From contig JAFKFV010000007.1 in assembly GCA_017307955.1 (NCBI GenBank), positions 310,001 through 374,000 of the forward strand: a stretch of 64,000 nt of DNA, read 5' to 3'. Numbering within the stretch: the first letter of the stretch is position 1; every line of letters starts with the position of its first letter. The notes below the pieces were generated by a model that did not search any database, had not been told where the DNA came from, and saw nothing but the letters and a program-made list of their open reading frames with translations. The position numbers were made by a program, and so were the translations under genes. This DNA comes from Allobosea sp. Lineage in GTDB: Bacteria; Pseudomonadota; Alphaproteobacteria; Rhizobiales; Kaistiaceae. Shown piece after piece: positions 51,498 through 60,092 of this stretch.

Positions 51498-52490
51498 TCA
51501 GAGCCAGTCGCGCCATTTGAAATAGAGGTAGGGCAGCACGGCCGACAGCACCATCGCGCCCAGCGCGGCCGGGTAGCCGAGATGCCATTTCAGCTCGGGC
51601 ATGAACTCGAAATTCATGCCGTAGATCGCGCCGATCAGCGTCGGCGGCAGCAGCACGGTCGAAACGATCGTCAGCACGCTGATCACCTTGTTCTGCTCGG
51701 TCGAGATCAGGCCCAGCGTCGCGTCGAGCAGGAAGGTGATCTTGTTCATCACGAAATTGGCGTGGTCCTCCAGCGAGCGGATGTCGCGCAGCATCAGCTT
51801 CAGCCGCGCCGAGAACGTGCCCTTGCTCTTGGGCGGGTCCGGCACCATTGCCGCCGCATACTGGACGAGCCGCTCCAACGAAGCGAGGCTCTCGCGTGTC
51901 TTGGAGGCGAGATCGCCCTGGACGCCGAGGCCGCTGATCGCGCCCGCCAGCCGCCGGTTGCGCTGGCGCCGCCGGGCCCGCTGGTCGAAGATCTCGGAAT
52001 TCAGGTGATCGACAGATTGGGCGATGCGCTCCAGCACATCCGCCGAGCGGTCGATGAACGCCTCCATCAGCGCCGCGAAGACGCCGGTCGCCGTCGTGCA
52101 GCCGCTGCTCGCCTTCATGGAGCGCTGCATGAACTGCTTGAAGGCCGTCATGTCGGCATAGCGCAGGGTCACCAGCTTGTTCGGTGCGACGGCGAACGAG
52201 AATGGCGTCAGCCCCGGCGTGCCCTGGTCGATGCCGACCAGGATGCTGGCAGTCATGATGACGATGTCGTCCTCGACATAGAAGCGGCTTGAGAACTCGA
52301 TCTCGTTCAGTTCCTCCTGCGTCGGAATGAGCCCGCCGAGAAAGGCCTCGGCCGCCGCCTCCTCGCCCTTGTCGGGATTGTGGAGGTCGATCCAGCCGAT
52401 GCCGCCCGTCTCGCCATGCCGCAGCACTTCGAGAGGCGGAAGCTCGGCCGGCGACGGTCCGCCTTCGGCAAGAACATAGGCTTTGAGCAT
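51498..52490 (-). CDS. CorA-family divalent-cation transporter
   Basis: A 330-residue transporter of the CorA/ZntB superfamily. The C-terminus has two membrane segments with the pore motif YGMNFE between them (VLLPPTLIGAIYGMNFEFMP). The large N-terminal domain has the usual alpha-beta funnel, with a long helix (ARLKLMLRDIRSLEDHANFV). From the ATG at 52490 (MLKAYVLAEGG) rather than 52523; the former fits the family start. Mg2+ is the usual ion, but Co2+, Ni2+ or Zn2+ efflux (ZntB) is possible. Confidence 0.9.
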   Translation of the reverse strand: MLKAYVLAEGGPSPAELPPLEVLRHGETGGIGWIDLHNPDKGEEAAAEAFLGGLIPTQEELNEIEFSSRFYVEDDIVIMTASILVGIDQGTPGLTPFSFAVAPNKLVTLRYADMTAFKQFMQRSMKASSGCTTATGVFAALMEAFIDRSADVLERIAQSVDHLNSEIFDQRARRRQRNRRLAGAISGLGVQGDLASKTRESLASLERLVQYAAAMVPDPPKSKGTFSARLKLMLRDIRSLEDHANFVMNKITFLLDATLGLISTEQNKVISVLTIVSTVLLPPTLIGAIYGMNFEFMPELKWHLGYPAALGAMVLSAVLPYLYFKWRDWL

Positions 52491-52682
52491 GAAGGCACCC
52501 GACTTTTGCCGCCGATTCACCACGACCCGCCGCTAGGTCTTGCGACCGGCGGCCACGCTGACGATAACGCGGCAGGCGGCGCTTCGGGATCAAAGCGGCG
52601 CGCTCTCCGTTATCATGGCCTCGACGGGGCTCCAACAGCGGCCCGCCAGGCGGCGCCGCTCGATGAAGAGAGGAAGACCAGA

Positions 52683-53198
52683 ATGAAGACCGTCTCGATG
52701 AAGATCGGCGCCGTGCTTGCCATGGCCCTCGCCACGGCAGGCGTCGCCCGCGCCGCGGACATGTCGGCTCCGGTGCCGTACCAGGACGACGAGCGCAACG
52801 GCGTCAAGATCGGCATGCTGGAATGCGATGTCGGCGGCGGCCTCGGCTATGTGATCGGCTCGGCCAAGGAAGTGGCCTGCACCTTCCGTTCGACCAAGGG
52901 CCGCGTCGAGACCTATACCGGCAACATCAAGAAGCTCGGCGTCGATATCGGCTGGACGCGCCAGGGCAAGATCGTCTGGGCGGTGTTCGCGCCGGTCGCC
53001 GGCTATCACCATGGCGCTCTCTCGGGCCTCTATCTCGGCGCGACGGCCGAGGCGAGCGTCGTCGCAGGTCTCGGCGCCAATGTCCTCGTCGGCGGCACCG
53101 GCGGATCGATCGCGCTCCAGATGGTCAGCGTCACCGGCAATATCGGCCTCAATGCCGCGGCCGGCGGTGCCGCGCTGACGCTCGTTCCGAGCGCCTGA
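52683..53198 (+). CDS. DUF992 exported protein
   Basis: A 171-residue secreted protein with a clear signal peptide (MKTVSMKIGAVLAMALATAG, cleavage near ARA-ADMS) and a DUF992 domain (GMLECDVGGGLGYVIGSAKE, CTFRS, Gly/Ala-rich C-terminal strands). The family is almost confined to alphaproteobacteria; function unknown. Two Cys (LECDV, ACTF) could form a periplasmic disulfide. AGAGGAAGACCAGA precedes the ATG. A strong terminator follows. Confidence 0.88.
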   Translation: MKTVSMKIGAVLAMALATAGVARAADMSAPVPYQDDERNGVKIGMLECDVGGGLGYVIGSAKEVACTFRSTKGRVETYTGNIKKLGVDIGWTRQGKIVWAVFAPVAGYHHGALSGLYLGATAEASVVAGLGANVLVGGTGGSIALQMVSVTGNIGLNAAAGGAALTLVPSA

Positions 53199-53222
53199 TC
53201 GAGCCAACCGCCCCGTCTTTCC

Positions 53223-53257
53223 ACGGCCCGCGCCGGAGCGATCCGCGCGGGCCGTTT
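53223..53257 (+). terminator. Intrinsic terminator after the DUF992 gene
   Basis: ACGGCCCGCGC (53223-53233) pairs perfectly with GCGCGGGCCGT (53245-53255), with TTT at its end. Confidence 0.85.
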
Positions 53258-53404
53258 GCCGTCCGAGCGCCGGCGGCTGAGCCGCCGAACCTTGCGCGAT
53301 GCCCCGTTCCCTGAGACGATCCCCTGGCCGGCCGGGCTTCCGGGCCTGGCCCGCGACCGAAGACGTGAGGATGTCACCAGAACATTTCATGAACGGAGGA
53401 AGCG

Positions 53405-55465
53405 ATGACGGAGGCAAGAGGATCGGACGCCGGCAGAAGAGCCGGCCCCAAGGCGATCGCGCTGGTCGGCCCGTTCGCGAGCGGCAAGACGACGCTTCTT
53501 GAAGCCATGCTGGCGCGCACGGGCGCCATCGCGCGCCCCGGCAGCGTGCAGGCCGGCACATCGGTCGGCGACGCCTCGCCCGAGGCGCGGGCGCATCAGA
53601 TGAGCGTCGATCTCAACATCGCCGAGACCGGCTTCCTTGACGAGCGCATCACGATCTTCGATTGCCCCGGCTCGGTGGAGTTCGCCCATGAGGCGGAGGC
53701 GGTGCTCGCCGCGGTCGACTGCGCCGTGGTGGTAGTCGAGGCCGATCCGCGCAAGATGCCGGCGCTGCAGACCTGGCTGAAGCAGCTCGAAGAGCGCGGC
53801 CTGCCGCATTTCATCTTCCTCAACAAGATCGATCGCAGCGAACTCGGCGTCGAGGAGACGCTGACCATGCTGCAGGCGGCGAGCGGCGTGCCGCTGCTGC
53901 TGCGCCATATCCCGATCCGGCAGAACGACATCGTCACCGGCTTCGTCGATCTCGCGCTCGAGCGGGCCTTCCTCTACCGCGAACAGGCGGCGAGCGAGGT
54001 CATCCCGCTTTCAGGTCCCGAACGCGACGCCGAGGCCGCGGCCCGCTATGCGATGCTGGAAAAGCTCGCCGACTATGACGACACGCTGATGGAGGAGCTG
54101 CTCTCGGATATCGAGCCCTCGCGCGAGCATGTCTTCGCCGACCTCGTGGCCGATTTCCGCGCCGGCATCCTCTGCCCCGTTCTCATCGGCTCCGCTTTGC
54201 ATGGCCACGGCATCGGCCGGCTCTTGAAGGCAATCCGCCATGAGGCGCCGGATGTCGCGGCGACGGCGGCGCGGCTCGGCCTCGATGCCGGCGGCGACAC
54301 GGTCGTTCAGGTGGTGAAGACCATCAATGCCGGCCATGCCGGCAAGCTCTCCGTCGGCCGCGTCCTCGCCGGGCGCGTCGACGAGGGCGTCGAGCTCAAC
54401 GGGCCGGCAGGTTCGGTCGGGCGCGTCTCGGGCGTCGTCCGCCTGCTCGGCCAGCAGATGGCGAAGCGCGAGGCGGCGGCGGCGGGCGAGACGGCCGCCT
54501 TCGCCAAGCTGGAAGGCGCGCGCACCGGCATGACGCTCTCCACCGGCCGCGCGGCGCCGGTGCAACTCGGGCCGCTCGCAACGCCGGAGCCCGTGATGGC
54601 GCTCGCCCTCTCGCCGGCCGAGCGCAAGGACGAGGCGAAGCTCGCGCAGGCTCTGGCCAAGATCATCGAGGAAAGCCCCGCCCTCGTCATCGACCACGAT
54701 GGCGAGACGGGCGAACTCCGGCTCGGCGGCCAGGGCGAGATGCATCTTCGCGTGACGCTGGAACGGCTCGCGGCGCGCTATGGCCTCTCGATCGAGCAAC
54801 AGGCGCCGGCCGTCCCCTATCGCGAGACGATCTCGAAGCCGGCGAGCGTCCGCGGCCGGCACAAGAAGCAGTCGGGAGGCCATGGGCAGTTCGGCGATTG
54901 CGTACTGGAGGTGCGGCCGCAGCCCCGCGGCGCCGGCTTCCTGTTCGAGGACGCGGTCACCGGCGGCGCCATCCCGCGCAACTATATCCCCGCCGTCCAG
55001 GCGGGCATCGAGGACGTCCTGCGGAAGGGACCGCTCGGCCATCCGGTGGTCGATGTCGCGGTGCGCCTCGTCGACGGCTCCTATCACAGCGTCGATTCCT
55101 CCGACCAGGCCTTCCGCACCGCTGCGCAGATCGGCATGCGCGAGGGGCTGGAGGCCTGCCAGCCGGTGCTGCTGGAGCCTGTGCTGCATGTCTCGATCCG
55201 CGTGCCGTCAGAAGCGGCGCCGCGCGTCAACATGATGGTGACGCAGCGGCGCGGCCAGCTTCTCGGCTTCGATGCCCGCGGCGGGTGGCCGGGCTGGGAC
55301 GTCATCGAGGCCGAGATTCCAGAGGCGGAGATGGCGGGCCTGATCGTCGAACTGCGCTCGATCACCGCCGGTGCCGGCAGCTATGTGGCGCGCTTCGACC
55401 ATCTCGCCGAATGCCATGGCCGCGTGGCGACGGAAGCGCGGCGGACCGGCCTGCACGCGGCCTGA
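53405..55465 (+). CDS. Elongation-factor-G-like translational GTPase (EF-G2 type) with altered catalytic motifs
   Basis: A 686-residue EF-G paralogue with G domain and EF-G-like domains II-V. The P-loop is GPFASGKTT (22-30) and the base-specificity motif NKID (140-143), so GTP binding is expected. Two catalytic elements differ from canonical EF-G: switch I has HQMSVDLNIAE (RGITI in EF-G), and switch II has DCPGS (86-90), with Ser where EF-G has the catalytic His (DTPGH). Domain IV contains GGHGQFGDCVLEV. This resembles the EF-G2/EF-G-like family whose members are poor translocases, perhaps acting on stalled or specialised ribosomes. No ribosomal genes are nearby. Confidence 0.85.
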   Translation: MTEARGSDAGRRAGPKAIALVGPFASGKTTLLEAMLARTGAIARPGSVQAGTSVGDASPEARAHQMSVDLNIAETGFLDERITIFDCPGSVEFAHEAEAVLAAVDCAVVVVEADPRKMPALQTWLKQLEERGLPHFIFLNKIDRSELGVEETLTMLQAASGVPLLLRHIPIRQNDIVTGFVDLALERAFLYREQAASEVIPLSGPERDAEAAARYAMLEKLADYDDTLMEELLSDIEPSREHVFADLVADFRAGILCPVLIGSALHGHGIGRLLKAIRHEAPDVAATAARLGLDAGGDTVVQVVKTINAGHAGKLSVGRVLAGRVDEGVELNGPAGSVGRVSGVVRLLGQQMAKREAAAAGETAAFAKLEGARTGMTLSTGRAAPVQLGPLATPEPVMALALSPAERKDEAKLAQALAKIIEESPALVIDHDGETGELRLGGQGEMHLRVTLERLAARYGLSIEQQAPAVPYRETISKPASVRGRHKKQSGGHGQFGDCVLEVRPQPRGAGFLFEDAVTGGAIPRNYIPAVQAGIEDVLRKGPLGHPVVDVAVRLVDGSYHSVDSSDQAFRTAAQIGMREGLEACQPVLLEPVLHVSIRVPSEAAPRVNMMVTQRRGQLLGFDARGGWPGWDVIEAEIPEAEMAGLIVELRSITAGAGSYVARFDHLAECHGRVATEARRTGLHAA

Positions 55466-55484
55466 CGAGCGAGCGGGCGGCCGC

Positions 55485-56966
55485 TCAGCCCTCGGCCCGC
55501 GGCCGCACCGTCAGCCATCCAACCAGGCCTGCGAGAATGGCGAGAACGCCGCAGATCACCGTCGCCGCGCCGAAGCCGGCAATAGTGGCGCGGCTGCGCA
55601 GCAGCGTTGCGGCCGCGTCGGCCGTTGCCGGGGCGGCGCCGAAGCCTGCCGCGCGTACGGCATCGGCGGCCGGGCCGGCTTCGCCGCCGAGCGCCAGCGA
55701 GAAGCCGATGCCGACCGCGAGGCCGAGGCTCGCGACCGCGACGAGACCCGCGACGCGCGCGACGGCGTTGTTGACGCCGGAGGCCGCGCCGCCGAGCGAA
55801 GCCGGGGCGGCATTCATCACCGCCGTCGAGAGCGGCGCCACGGTGATGCCCATGCCGAGCCCCATCAGCAGCATCACCGGCACGATCGCGGTGACGAAGC
55901 CGCCATTCTGCACGGCCGGCGCCAGCGCGATGAAGGCGAGCCCCGTCACGATCGGCCCCACGGTCAACACCGGTCGCGGCCCAAGCCGGTCGGCGAGCCC
56001 GCCGCCATAGCGCGAGAGCACGCCCATCACGAGCACGAAGGGCAGGAACACCGATCCCGCCAGTGCCGCCGGATAGCGATGCGCCTCGATCAGCGCCGTC
56101 GGCAGGAAGAACAGCGCCCCGGACAGCGCGAAATAGAGCAGCAGCGTCAGGAGATTGACGCCGGCGAATTGCCGGTCGGCGAAGAGCGCCAGCGGCATCA
56201 TCGGATGCGCGGTGCGCCGCTCGTAGAGGATGAAGCCGACAAGCACGGCGAAGCCGGCAACCGCCGCCGCGATGTCGATCACGCCGCCGCCGCCCGGCTC
56301 CGCGAGGCGGGTCAGCCCGAAGGCGACGAGCCCGAGACCGATCACCGCCAGCGCGCCGCCGGTCCAGTCCATCGGCGCATCGCGCCGCGCCGCGCCGTCG
56401 GGCACCCTCAGTGCCGTCACGGCCAGCACGGCCACGGCCAGCGGCAGGTTGATGAGGAAGATCGCCCGCCACGATCCGTGATCGACGAGGAAGCCGCCGA
56501 GCACCGGCCCGATCGCCGGCGCGATGGCCGAGGCCGCCGCCCAGGTGCCGATCGCCCGCCCCCGCACGGGTGGCGGATAATGTGCCGAGATCAGCGCCAG
56601 CGAACCCGGCACCATCAGCGCGCCGCCGATGCCCTGCACCGCGCGGGCGGCGATGAGCACCTCCACCGACCAGGCAAGACCGCAGAACGCGGAGGCGACG
56701 CCGAACAGCGCCGTGCCGAGCATGAAGACGCGGCGGAGCCCGAAGGCGTCGCCGGCAGCGCCGCCAAGCAGCGTGAAGGCGGCGAGCGTCAGCGTATAGG
56801 CATTGGCGGTCCACTGGCCCTCGGCGAAACCGGCGCCGAAGCCTTCTCGGATGGCCGGCAGCGCCACGGTGACCACCGAGCCGTCCATGAAGGCCATGCC
56901 GGAGGCAAGGATCGTTGCGAGCAGCACCGCCCCGGCCGCCGCGGACCCGCCAGCGCCATTCGTCAT
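55485..56966 (-). CDS. MFS drug:proton antiporter (DHA2, EmrB/QacA type)
   Basis: A 493-residue exporter with about fourteen membrane segments. Motif A after segment 2 is GGAAGDAFGLRRVFMLGT; the antiporter motif C in segment 5 is IAPAIGPVLGGFLVD; DHA2-type MDGSVVTVALPAI occurs in segment 1 and carries the conserved Asp. The ATG at 56966 (MTNGAGG) follows GTGAGGG at a good distance; longer reverse frames are shadows of the genes to its right. No EmrA-type periplasmic adaptor is adjacent, so it may act alone. Substrates unknown. Confidence 0.88.
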   Translation of the reverse strand: MTNGAGGSAAAGAVLLATILASGMAFMDGSVVTVALPAIREGFGAGFAEGQWTANAYTLTLAAFTLLGGAAGDAFGLRRVFMLGTALFGVASAFCGLAWSVEVLIAARAVQGIGGALMVPGSLALISAHYPPPVRGRAIGTWAAASAIAPAIGPVLGGFLVDHGSWRAIFLINLPLAVAVLAVTALRVPDGAARRDAPMDWTGGALAVIGLGLVAFGLTRLAEPGGGGVIDIAAAVAGFAVLVGFILYERRTAHPMMPLALFADRQFAGVNLLTLLLYFALSGALFFLPTALIEAHRYPAALAGSVFLPFVLVMGVLSRYGGGLADRLGPRPVLTVGPIVTGLAFIALAPAVQNGGFVTAIVPVMLLMGLGMGITVAPLSTAVMNAAPASLGGAASGVNNAVARVAGLVAVASLGLAVGIGFSLALGGEAGPAADAVRAAGFGAAPATADAAATLLRSRATIAGFGAATVICGVLAILAGLVGWLTVRPRAEG

Positions 56967-57089
56967 GATGCCCTCACGCAATTGCGATGCCGATGAGCCG
57001 CCGCGCGCCTTGCGCCAGCGGTCGCTGACCCTATCGTCAATCGCAACGTCGCGCATCCGTCCTGCATACCCCCCGACCGCAGGTTTCCG

Positions 57090-57893
57090 ATGGCTACCGT
57101 CCTGCGCCTGTTCGCACTGCTTCTCGCCCTCGCCTTCGCCCCCTCGGCGCGCTCGGCGGAGGAAGCCGTCGATGTCGAACTGGTGCTCGCCGTCGATGTC
57201 TCGCGCTCGATGGATGTCGGCGAGCGCGAATTGCAGCGGCAGGGCTATCGCGACGCGCTTCGCCATCCCGACGTCATCGGCGCCATACAGTCGGGCCTCC
57301 ACGGCCGGATCGCGCTTAGCTATGTCGAATGGTCCGGCCCCGGCTCGGAGAGCGTCGTGGTACCCTGGCGTCTCGTCGTGGATGAGGCGAGCGCGGCAGG
57401 TTTCGCAGCTTCGATCGGTCCGGCCGATCCCGGGGGGCGTTTCGGCACCTCGATCTCCTCGGTCCTCATCTTCGCGGCGGCTCTGTTCGAGAACAACGGC
57501 TTCGCAGGCGAGCGGCTGGTCATCGATGTCTCTGGCGACGGCCCCAACAACAGCGGCTATCCCGTCGAGCCGGCCCGCGATGCGGTGATCGCGCGCGGCA
57601 TCGTCATCAACGGGTTGCCGATCGTGCTCCGTCCCGGTGGCGGCGGCGGTTTCCGCGGCTTCGATATCGCCGATCTCGACCTCTATTACCGCGACTGCGT
57701 GGTCGGCGGCCCCGGCGCCTTCGCCATCCCCGTCACCTCGACGGACGAGTTCGAGACGGCGATCCGCCGCAAGCTCATCCAGGAGATCGCCGCCGCGCAG
57801 CCGCGCCTGATGTTTGCGGCCGCGAAGAGCGTGGCCGGCGGCTCGGATTGCCTGATCGGCGAGAAGATGCGGCAGAACTGGATGGGCCGCTGA
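57090..57893 (+). CDS. DUF1194 exported VWA-domain protein
   Basis: A 267-residue secreted protein. The signal peptide ends near SARS-AEEA (about residue 23). The DUF1194 domain is a von Willebrand factor A fold with a MIDAS metal site: DVSRS at residues 36-40, with Thr in GTSISS and Asp in VSGDGPNN. Such domains mediate metal-dependent protein contacts; the partner is unknown. Typical of Rhizobiales. It precedes the first lytic transglycosylase by 72 bp. Confidence 0.88.
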   Translation: MATVLRLFALLLALAFAPSARSAEEAVDVELVLAVDVSRSMDVGERELQRQGYRDALRHPDVIGAIQSGLHGRIALSYVEWSGPGSESVVVPWRLVVDEASAAGFAASIGPADPGGRFGTSISSVLIFAAALFENNGFAGERLVIDVSGDGPNNSGYPVEPARDAVIARGIVINGLPIVLRPGGGGGFRGFDIADLDLYYRDCVVGGPGAFAIPVTSTDEFETAIRRKLIQEIAAAQPRLMFAAAKSVAGGSDCLIGEKMRQNWMGR

Positions 57894-57965
57894 AGACGCA
57901 TTGCGCCGCTGCCGGCGATTGGTCACTCTCGGCGACCGATTCCGGGTCCCCGACGGAGTGATGCC

Positions 57966-59201
57966 GTGCGCCTCTTCCTGAGCCTCGCTTTGCTGGTCCT
58001 GCTGCCGCTCGCTGCCTTCGGCGCCCAGCCGCGCGCCGAGACCGAGGCGGCGTTCCAGCAGTGGCTCGCGACCACGGTCCGGGCCGACGCGGCGGCCAAG
58101 GGCGTCTCGCAGGCGACGATGGACCGCGCCTTCGCCGGGCTGAAGCTCGACTGGACGCTGCCCGAGCTTGCCCCGCCCGGCCAGCCGCGGACCCGCGAGG
58201 AGCCGCAGCGGCAGGCCGAATTCCGCGGCCCCGCGCCCTATTTCGAAGAGGGCAAGATGCGCGCTCTCGTCCAGGGCGGACGGTCGCGCTTCACGACATG
58301 GTCGCGGACGCTCGCCGAGGTCGAGACGCGCTATGGCGTGCCGCCCTCGATCATCGTCGCCATCTGGGGCCGCGAATCCGGCTATGGCGCCGCGCGGCTG
58401 CGCTATTCGGCCGTGCAGGCGCTGGCGACCGAAGCCTTCATGGGCACGCGCAAGGACCATTTCTACCCGCAGTTCATCGATGCCCTCGTCATCCTCGAGG
58501 GCGATCACGTCCCGCTGTCGGAGTTCAAGAGTTCCTGGGCCGGCGCGCTCGGCCAGCCGCAGTTCCTGCCCTCCGTCTATCTCTCGACCGCGGTCGATTT
58601 CGACCGCAAGGGCGGCCGCGACATCTGGAAATCGGTGCCCGACGTTCTCGGTTCGATCGCCAATTATCTGAAGCAGAACGGCTGGCAGGCCGGCACCGGC
58701 TGGGGCTTCGAGGTGCAGGTTCCCGCCACGGTCTCCTGCACGCTGGAGGGGCCGGACCAGGGCAAGCCCCTGTCCGACTGGATCGAGATGGGCGTCCGCA
58801 ATCCGGACGGCACGCCGATCAGGGCGCGGTCTGAGAAGCAGGTCATGCATCTCCTGATGCCGGCCGGCCGCTTCGGCCCCGCCTTCCTCGTCACCGACAA
58901 TTTCTATGTGCTGAAGACCTATAACGAGAGCGATCTCTACGCGCTCTTCATCGGCCATCTCGCCGACCGCATCCGCGGCAATGCCGCGCCGTTCTCGGGC
59001 CGCTGGGCCGATGTCGGCGGCTTCGACCGCGGCGATGTCCGCGCCATGCAGCAGCGTCTCGAGGCGCGCGGCGTCGATGTCGGGAGCGCCGACGGGCTGG
59101 TCGGCTACAAGACCCGCATCGCCGTCGGAACCTGGCAGGAGGACAACGGCCGCCCGGCAACCTGCTTCCCCGATACGGCGCTGCTTCGGGCAATCCGCTG
59201 A
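57966..59201 (+). CDS. Lytic murein transglycosylase (MltB family) with peptidoglycan-binding domain
   Basis: An exported peptidoglycan lyase of 411 residues from a GTG at 57966 (MRLFLSLALLVLLPLAAFGA signal). The SLT_2/MltB domain has the catalytic Glu137 in IWGRESGYGAARLR, with SWAGALGQPQFLPSVY and FAVDF-like DFDRKGGRD typical of MltB. A C-terminal PG_binding_1 domain (GDVRAMQQRLEARGVDVGSA, about 355-405) binds cell-wall peptides. It cuts glycan strands with 1,6-anhydro ends. A second, smaller MltB homologue lies 900 bp downstream, with yaiI between. Confidence 0.92.
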   Translation: MRLFLSLALLVLLPLAAFGAQPRAETEAAFQQWLATTVRADAAAKGVSQATMDRAFAGLKLDWTLPELAPPGQPRTREEPQRQAEFRGPAPYFEEGKMRALVQGGRSRFTTWSRTLAEVETRYGVPPSIIVAIWGRESGYGAARLRYSAVQALATEAFMGTRKDHFYPQFIDALVILEGDHVPLSEFKSSWAGALGQPQFLPSVYLSTAVDFDRKGGRDIWKSVPDVLGSIANYLKQNGWQAGTGWGFEVQVPATVSCTLEGPDQGKPLSDWIEMGVRNPDGTPIRARSEKQVMHLLMPAGRFGPAFLVTDNFYVLKTYNESDLYALFIGHLADRIRGNAAPFSGRWADVGGFDRGDVRAMQQRLEARGVDVGSADGLVGYKTRIAVGTWQEDNGRPATCFPDTALLRAIR

Positions 59202-59218
59202 CGGCGAAGGATTTTTCC

Positions 59219-59247
59219 CTTAACGGCGGCGGCAAACTGGTCTATCC
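59219..59247 (+). promoter_or_regulatory. Rhizobial-type promoter of the yaiI leader
   Basis: CTTAAC (59219-59224) and CTATCC (59242-59247), 17 bp apart, match the alphaproteobacterial sigma-70 consensus CTTGAC-N17-CTATAT at 5/6 and 4/6 positions. Predicted start near 59254. Confidence 0.55.
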
Positions 59248-59269
59248 TCCCTTCATCGTCAACAAACGA

Positions 59270-59283
59270 AAGGAGGTGATCCC
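59270..59283 (+). promoter_or_regulatory. Extended Shine-Dalgarno sequence complementary to the 16S 3' end
   Basis: The 14-mer AAAGGAGGTGATCC (59269-59282) is complementary to all of the conserved 3'-terminal GGATCACCTCCTTT of bacterial 16S rRNA. It sits immediately before the GTG of the 25-codon leader ORF, leaving almost no spacer, so ribosomes should be captured strongly. Confidence 0.75.
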
Positions 59284-59361
59284 GTGTCTCATTGTCGTTC
59301 GCCGCGAGGCTTCGTCACGATGGTCCGGATCTCTGACTTCGTGGAGATCTGCGCCGCCTGA
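59284..59361 (+). CDS. Putative 25-residue leader peptide upstream of yaiI
   Basis: A GTG codon (59284) directly after the extended Shine-Dalgarno sequence opens a frame encoding VSHCRSPRGFVTMVRISDFV EICAA (25 residues, split here), ending at TGA 59359-59361. It has no known domain. The peptide is too short for a stable enzyme and lies between a promoter and an intrinsic terminator, the arrangement of a regulatory leader. The last sense codons (GCCGCC, 59353-59358) are complementary to the 3' arm of the terminator, so ribosome position could in principle affect termination. Translation and conservation are untested. Confidence 0.55.
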   Translation: MSHCRSPRGFVTMVRISDFVEICAA

Positions 59362-59421
59362 CCGGCCCCCGGTTGGCTTCGCCACGGAGCCTGGTTTCGG
59401 CCAGGTCGCGGTCTGACAATG

Positions 59422-59455
59422 GAAGGGTCGCCTGACGGCGGCCCTTCTTCTTTTT
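59422..59455 (+). terminator. Intrinsic terminator/attenuator in the yaiI leader
   Basis: GAAGGGTCGCC (59422-59432) pairs with GGCGGCCCTTC (59437-59447), 11 bp including one G-U, tetraloop TGAC, then TTCTTTTT (59448-59455). It ends 30 bp before the yaiI start. A smaller hairpin CCTGG/CCAGG (59390-59394/59401-59405) precedes it. Confidence 0.82.
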
Positions 59456-59485
59456 GGGAGGTGCCGAGATTTTTCTGGAGAGACT

Positions 59486-59968
59486 GTGAGCGGCCCGATC
59501 GTCATCCTCGTCGACGCCGATGCCTGTCCGGTCAAGGACGAGGTCTACAAGGTCGCCGCGCGGCATGGCCTCAAGACCTATGTCGTCGCCAATGCCCCGA
59601 TCGCCGTCCCGCGCGATCCTTCGATCGAGCGCGTTCTCGTCGGCAGCGGGCTCAACATCGCCGATGACTGGATCGCCGAGCGCGCCGCGCCGGGAACCAT
59701 CGTCGTCACGGCCGACATCCCCCTCGCCGATCGCGCGATCAAGGCCGGTGCCGACGTTCTCGCGCCGAACGGCCGCGCCTTCACGGCGGATTCGATCGGC
59801 ATGGCGCTCGCGACGCGCAATCTCATGGAGGATCTGCGCAGCGCCGGCGCCGTCACGGGCGGCCCGCCCCCCTTCTCGCGCAGCGATCGCTCGGCCTTCC
59901 TCTCGGCGCTCGACCAGTCGATCCGCCGCCTGAAGCGGCGCGGTTTCGGTGAAGAAACCGCCGGATAG
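59486..59968 (+). CDS. yaiI: YaiI/YqxD family (UPF0178, DUF188) protein
   Basis: A 160-residue cytoplasmic protein of the YaiI/YqxD family. [20 protein letters not shown] carries the conserved Asp-rich start and [20 protein letters not shown] the central motif; the fold is PIN/NYN-like, suggesting a nucleic-acid role, though no activity is established. The start is GTG at 59486 after CTGGAGAGACT. The gene is reached only by reading through the leader terminator, unless it has its own promoter. Flanked by two MltB-type lytic transglycosylases with no evident functional link. Confidence 0.9.
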   Translation: MSGPIVILVDADACPVKDEVYKVAARHGLKTYVVANAPIAVPRDPSIERVLVGSGLNIADDWIAERAAPGTIVVTADIPLADRAIKAGADVLAPNGRAFTADSIGMALATRNLMEDLRSAGAVTGGPPPFSRSDRSAFLSALDQSIRRLKRRGFGEETAG

Positions 59969-60092
59969 CCGCCGCATGCCATGTTGAGGCTGGATTTCAA
60001 CGAGAAAGTAACCTTGAACGCGTCATCCTCGCGGTCCGTGTGACTGCCGCGAGCCAATGTCCCCAGCGACGCGGAGAAGAAGAAGGCTGATC

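Noticed and set aside
55485..58958. Minus-strand frame of 1157 codons
   Set aside because: Only the part to 56966 is the exporter; the rest is antisense to the DUF1194 and MltB genes and follows no ribosome-binding site.
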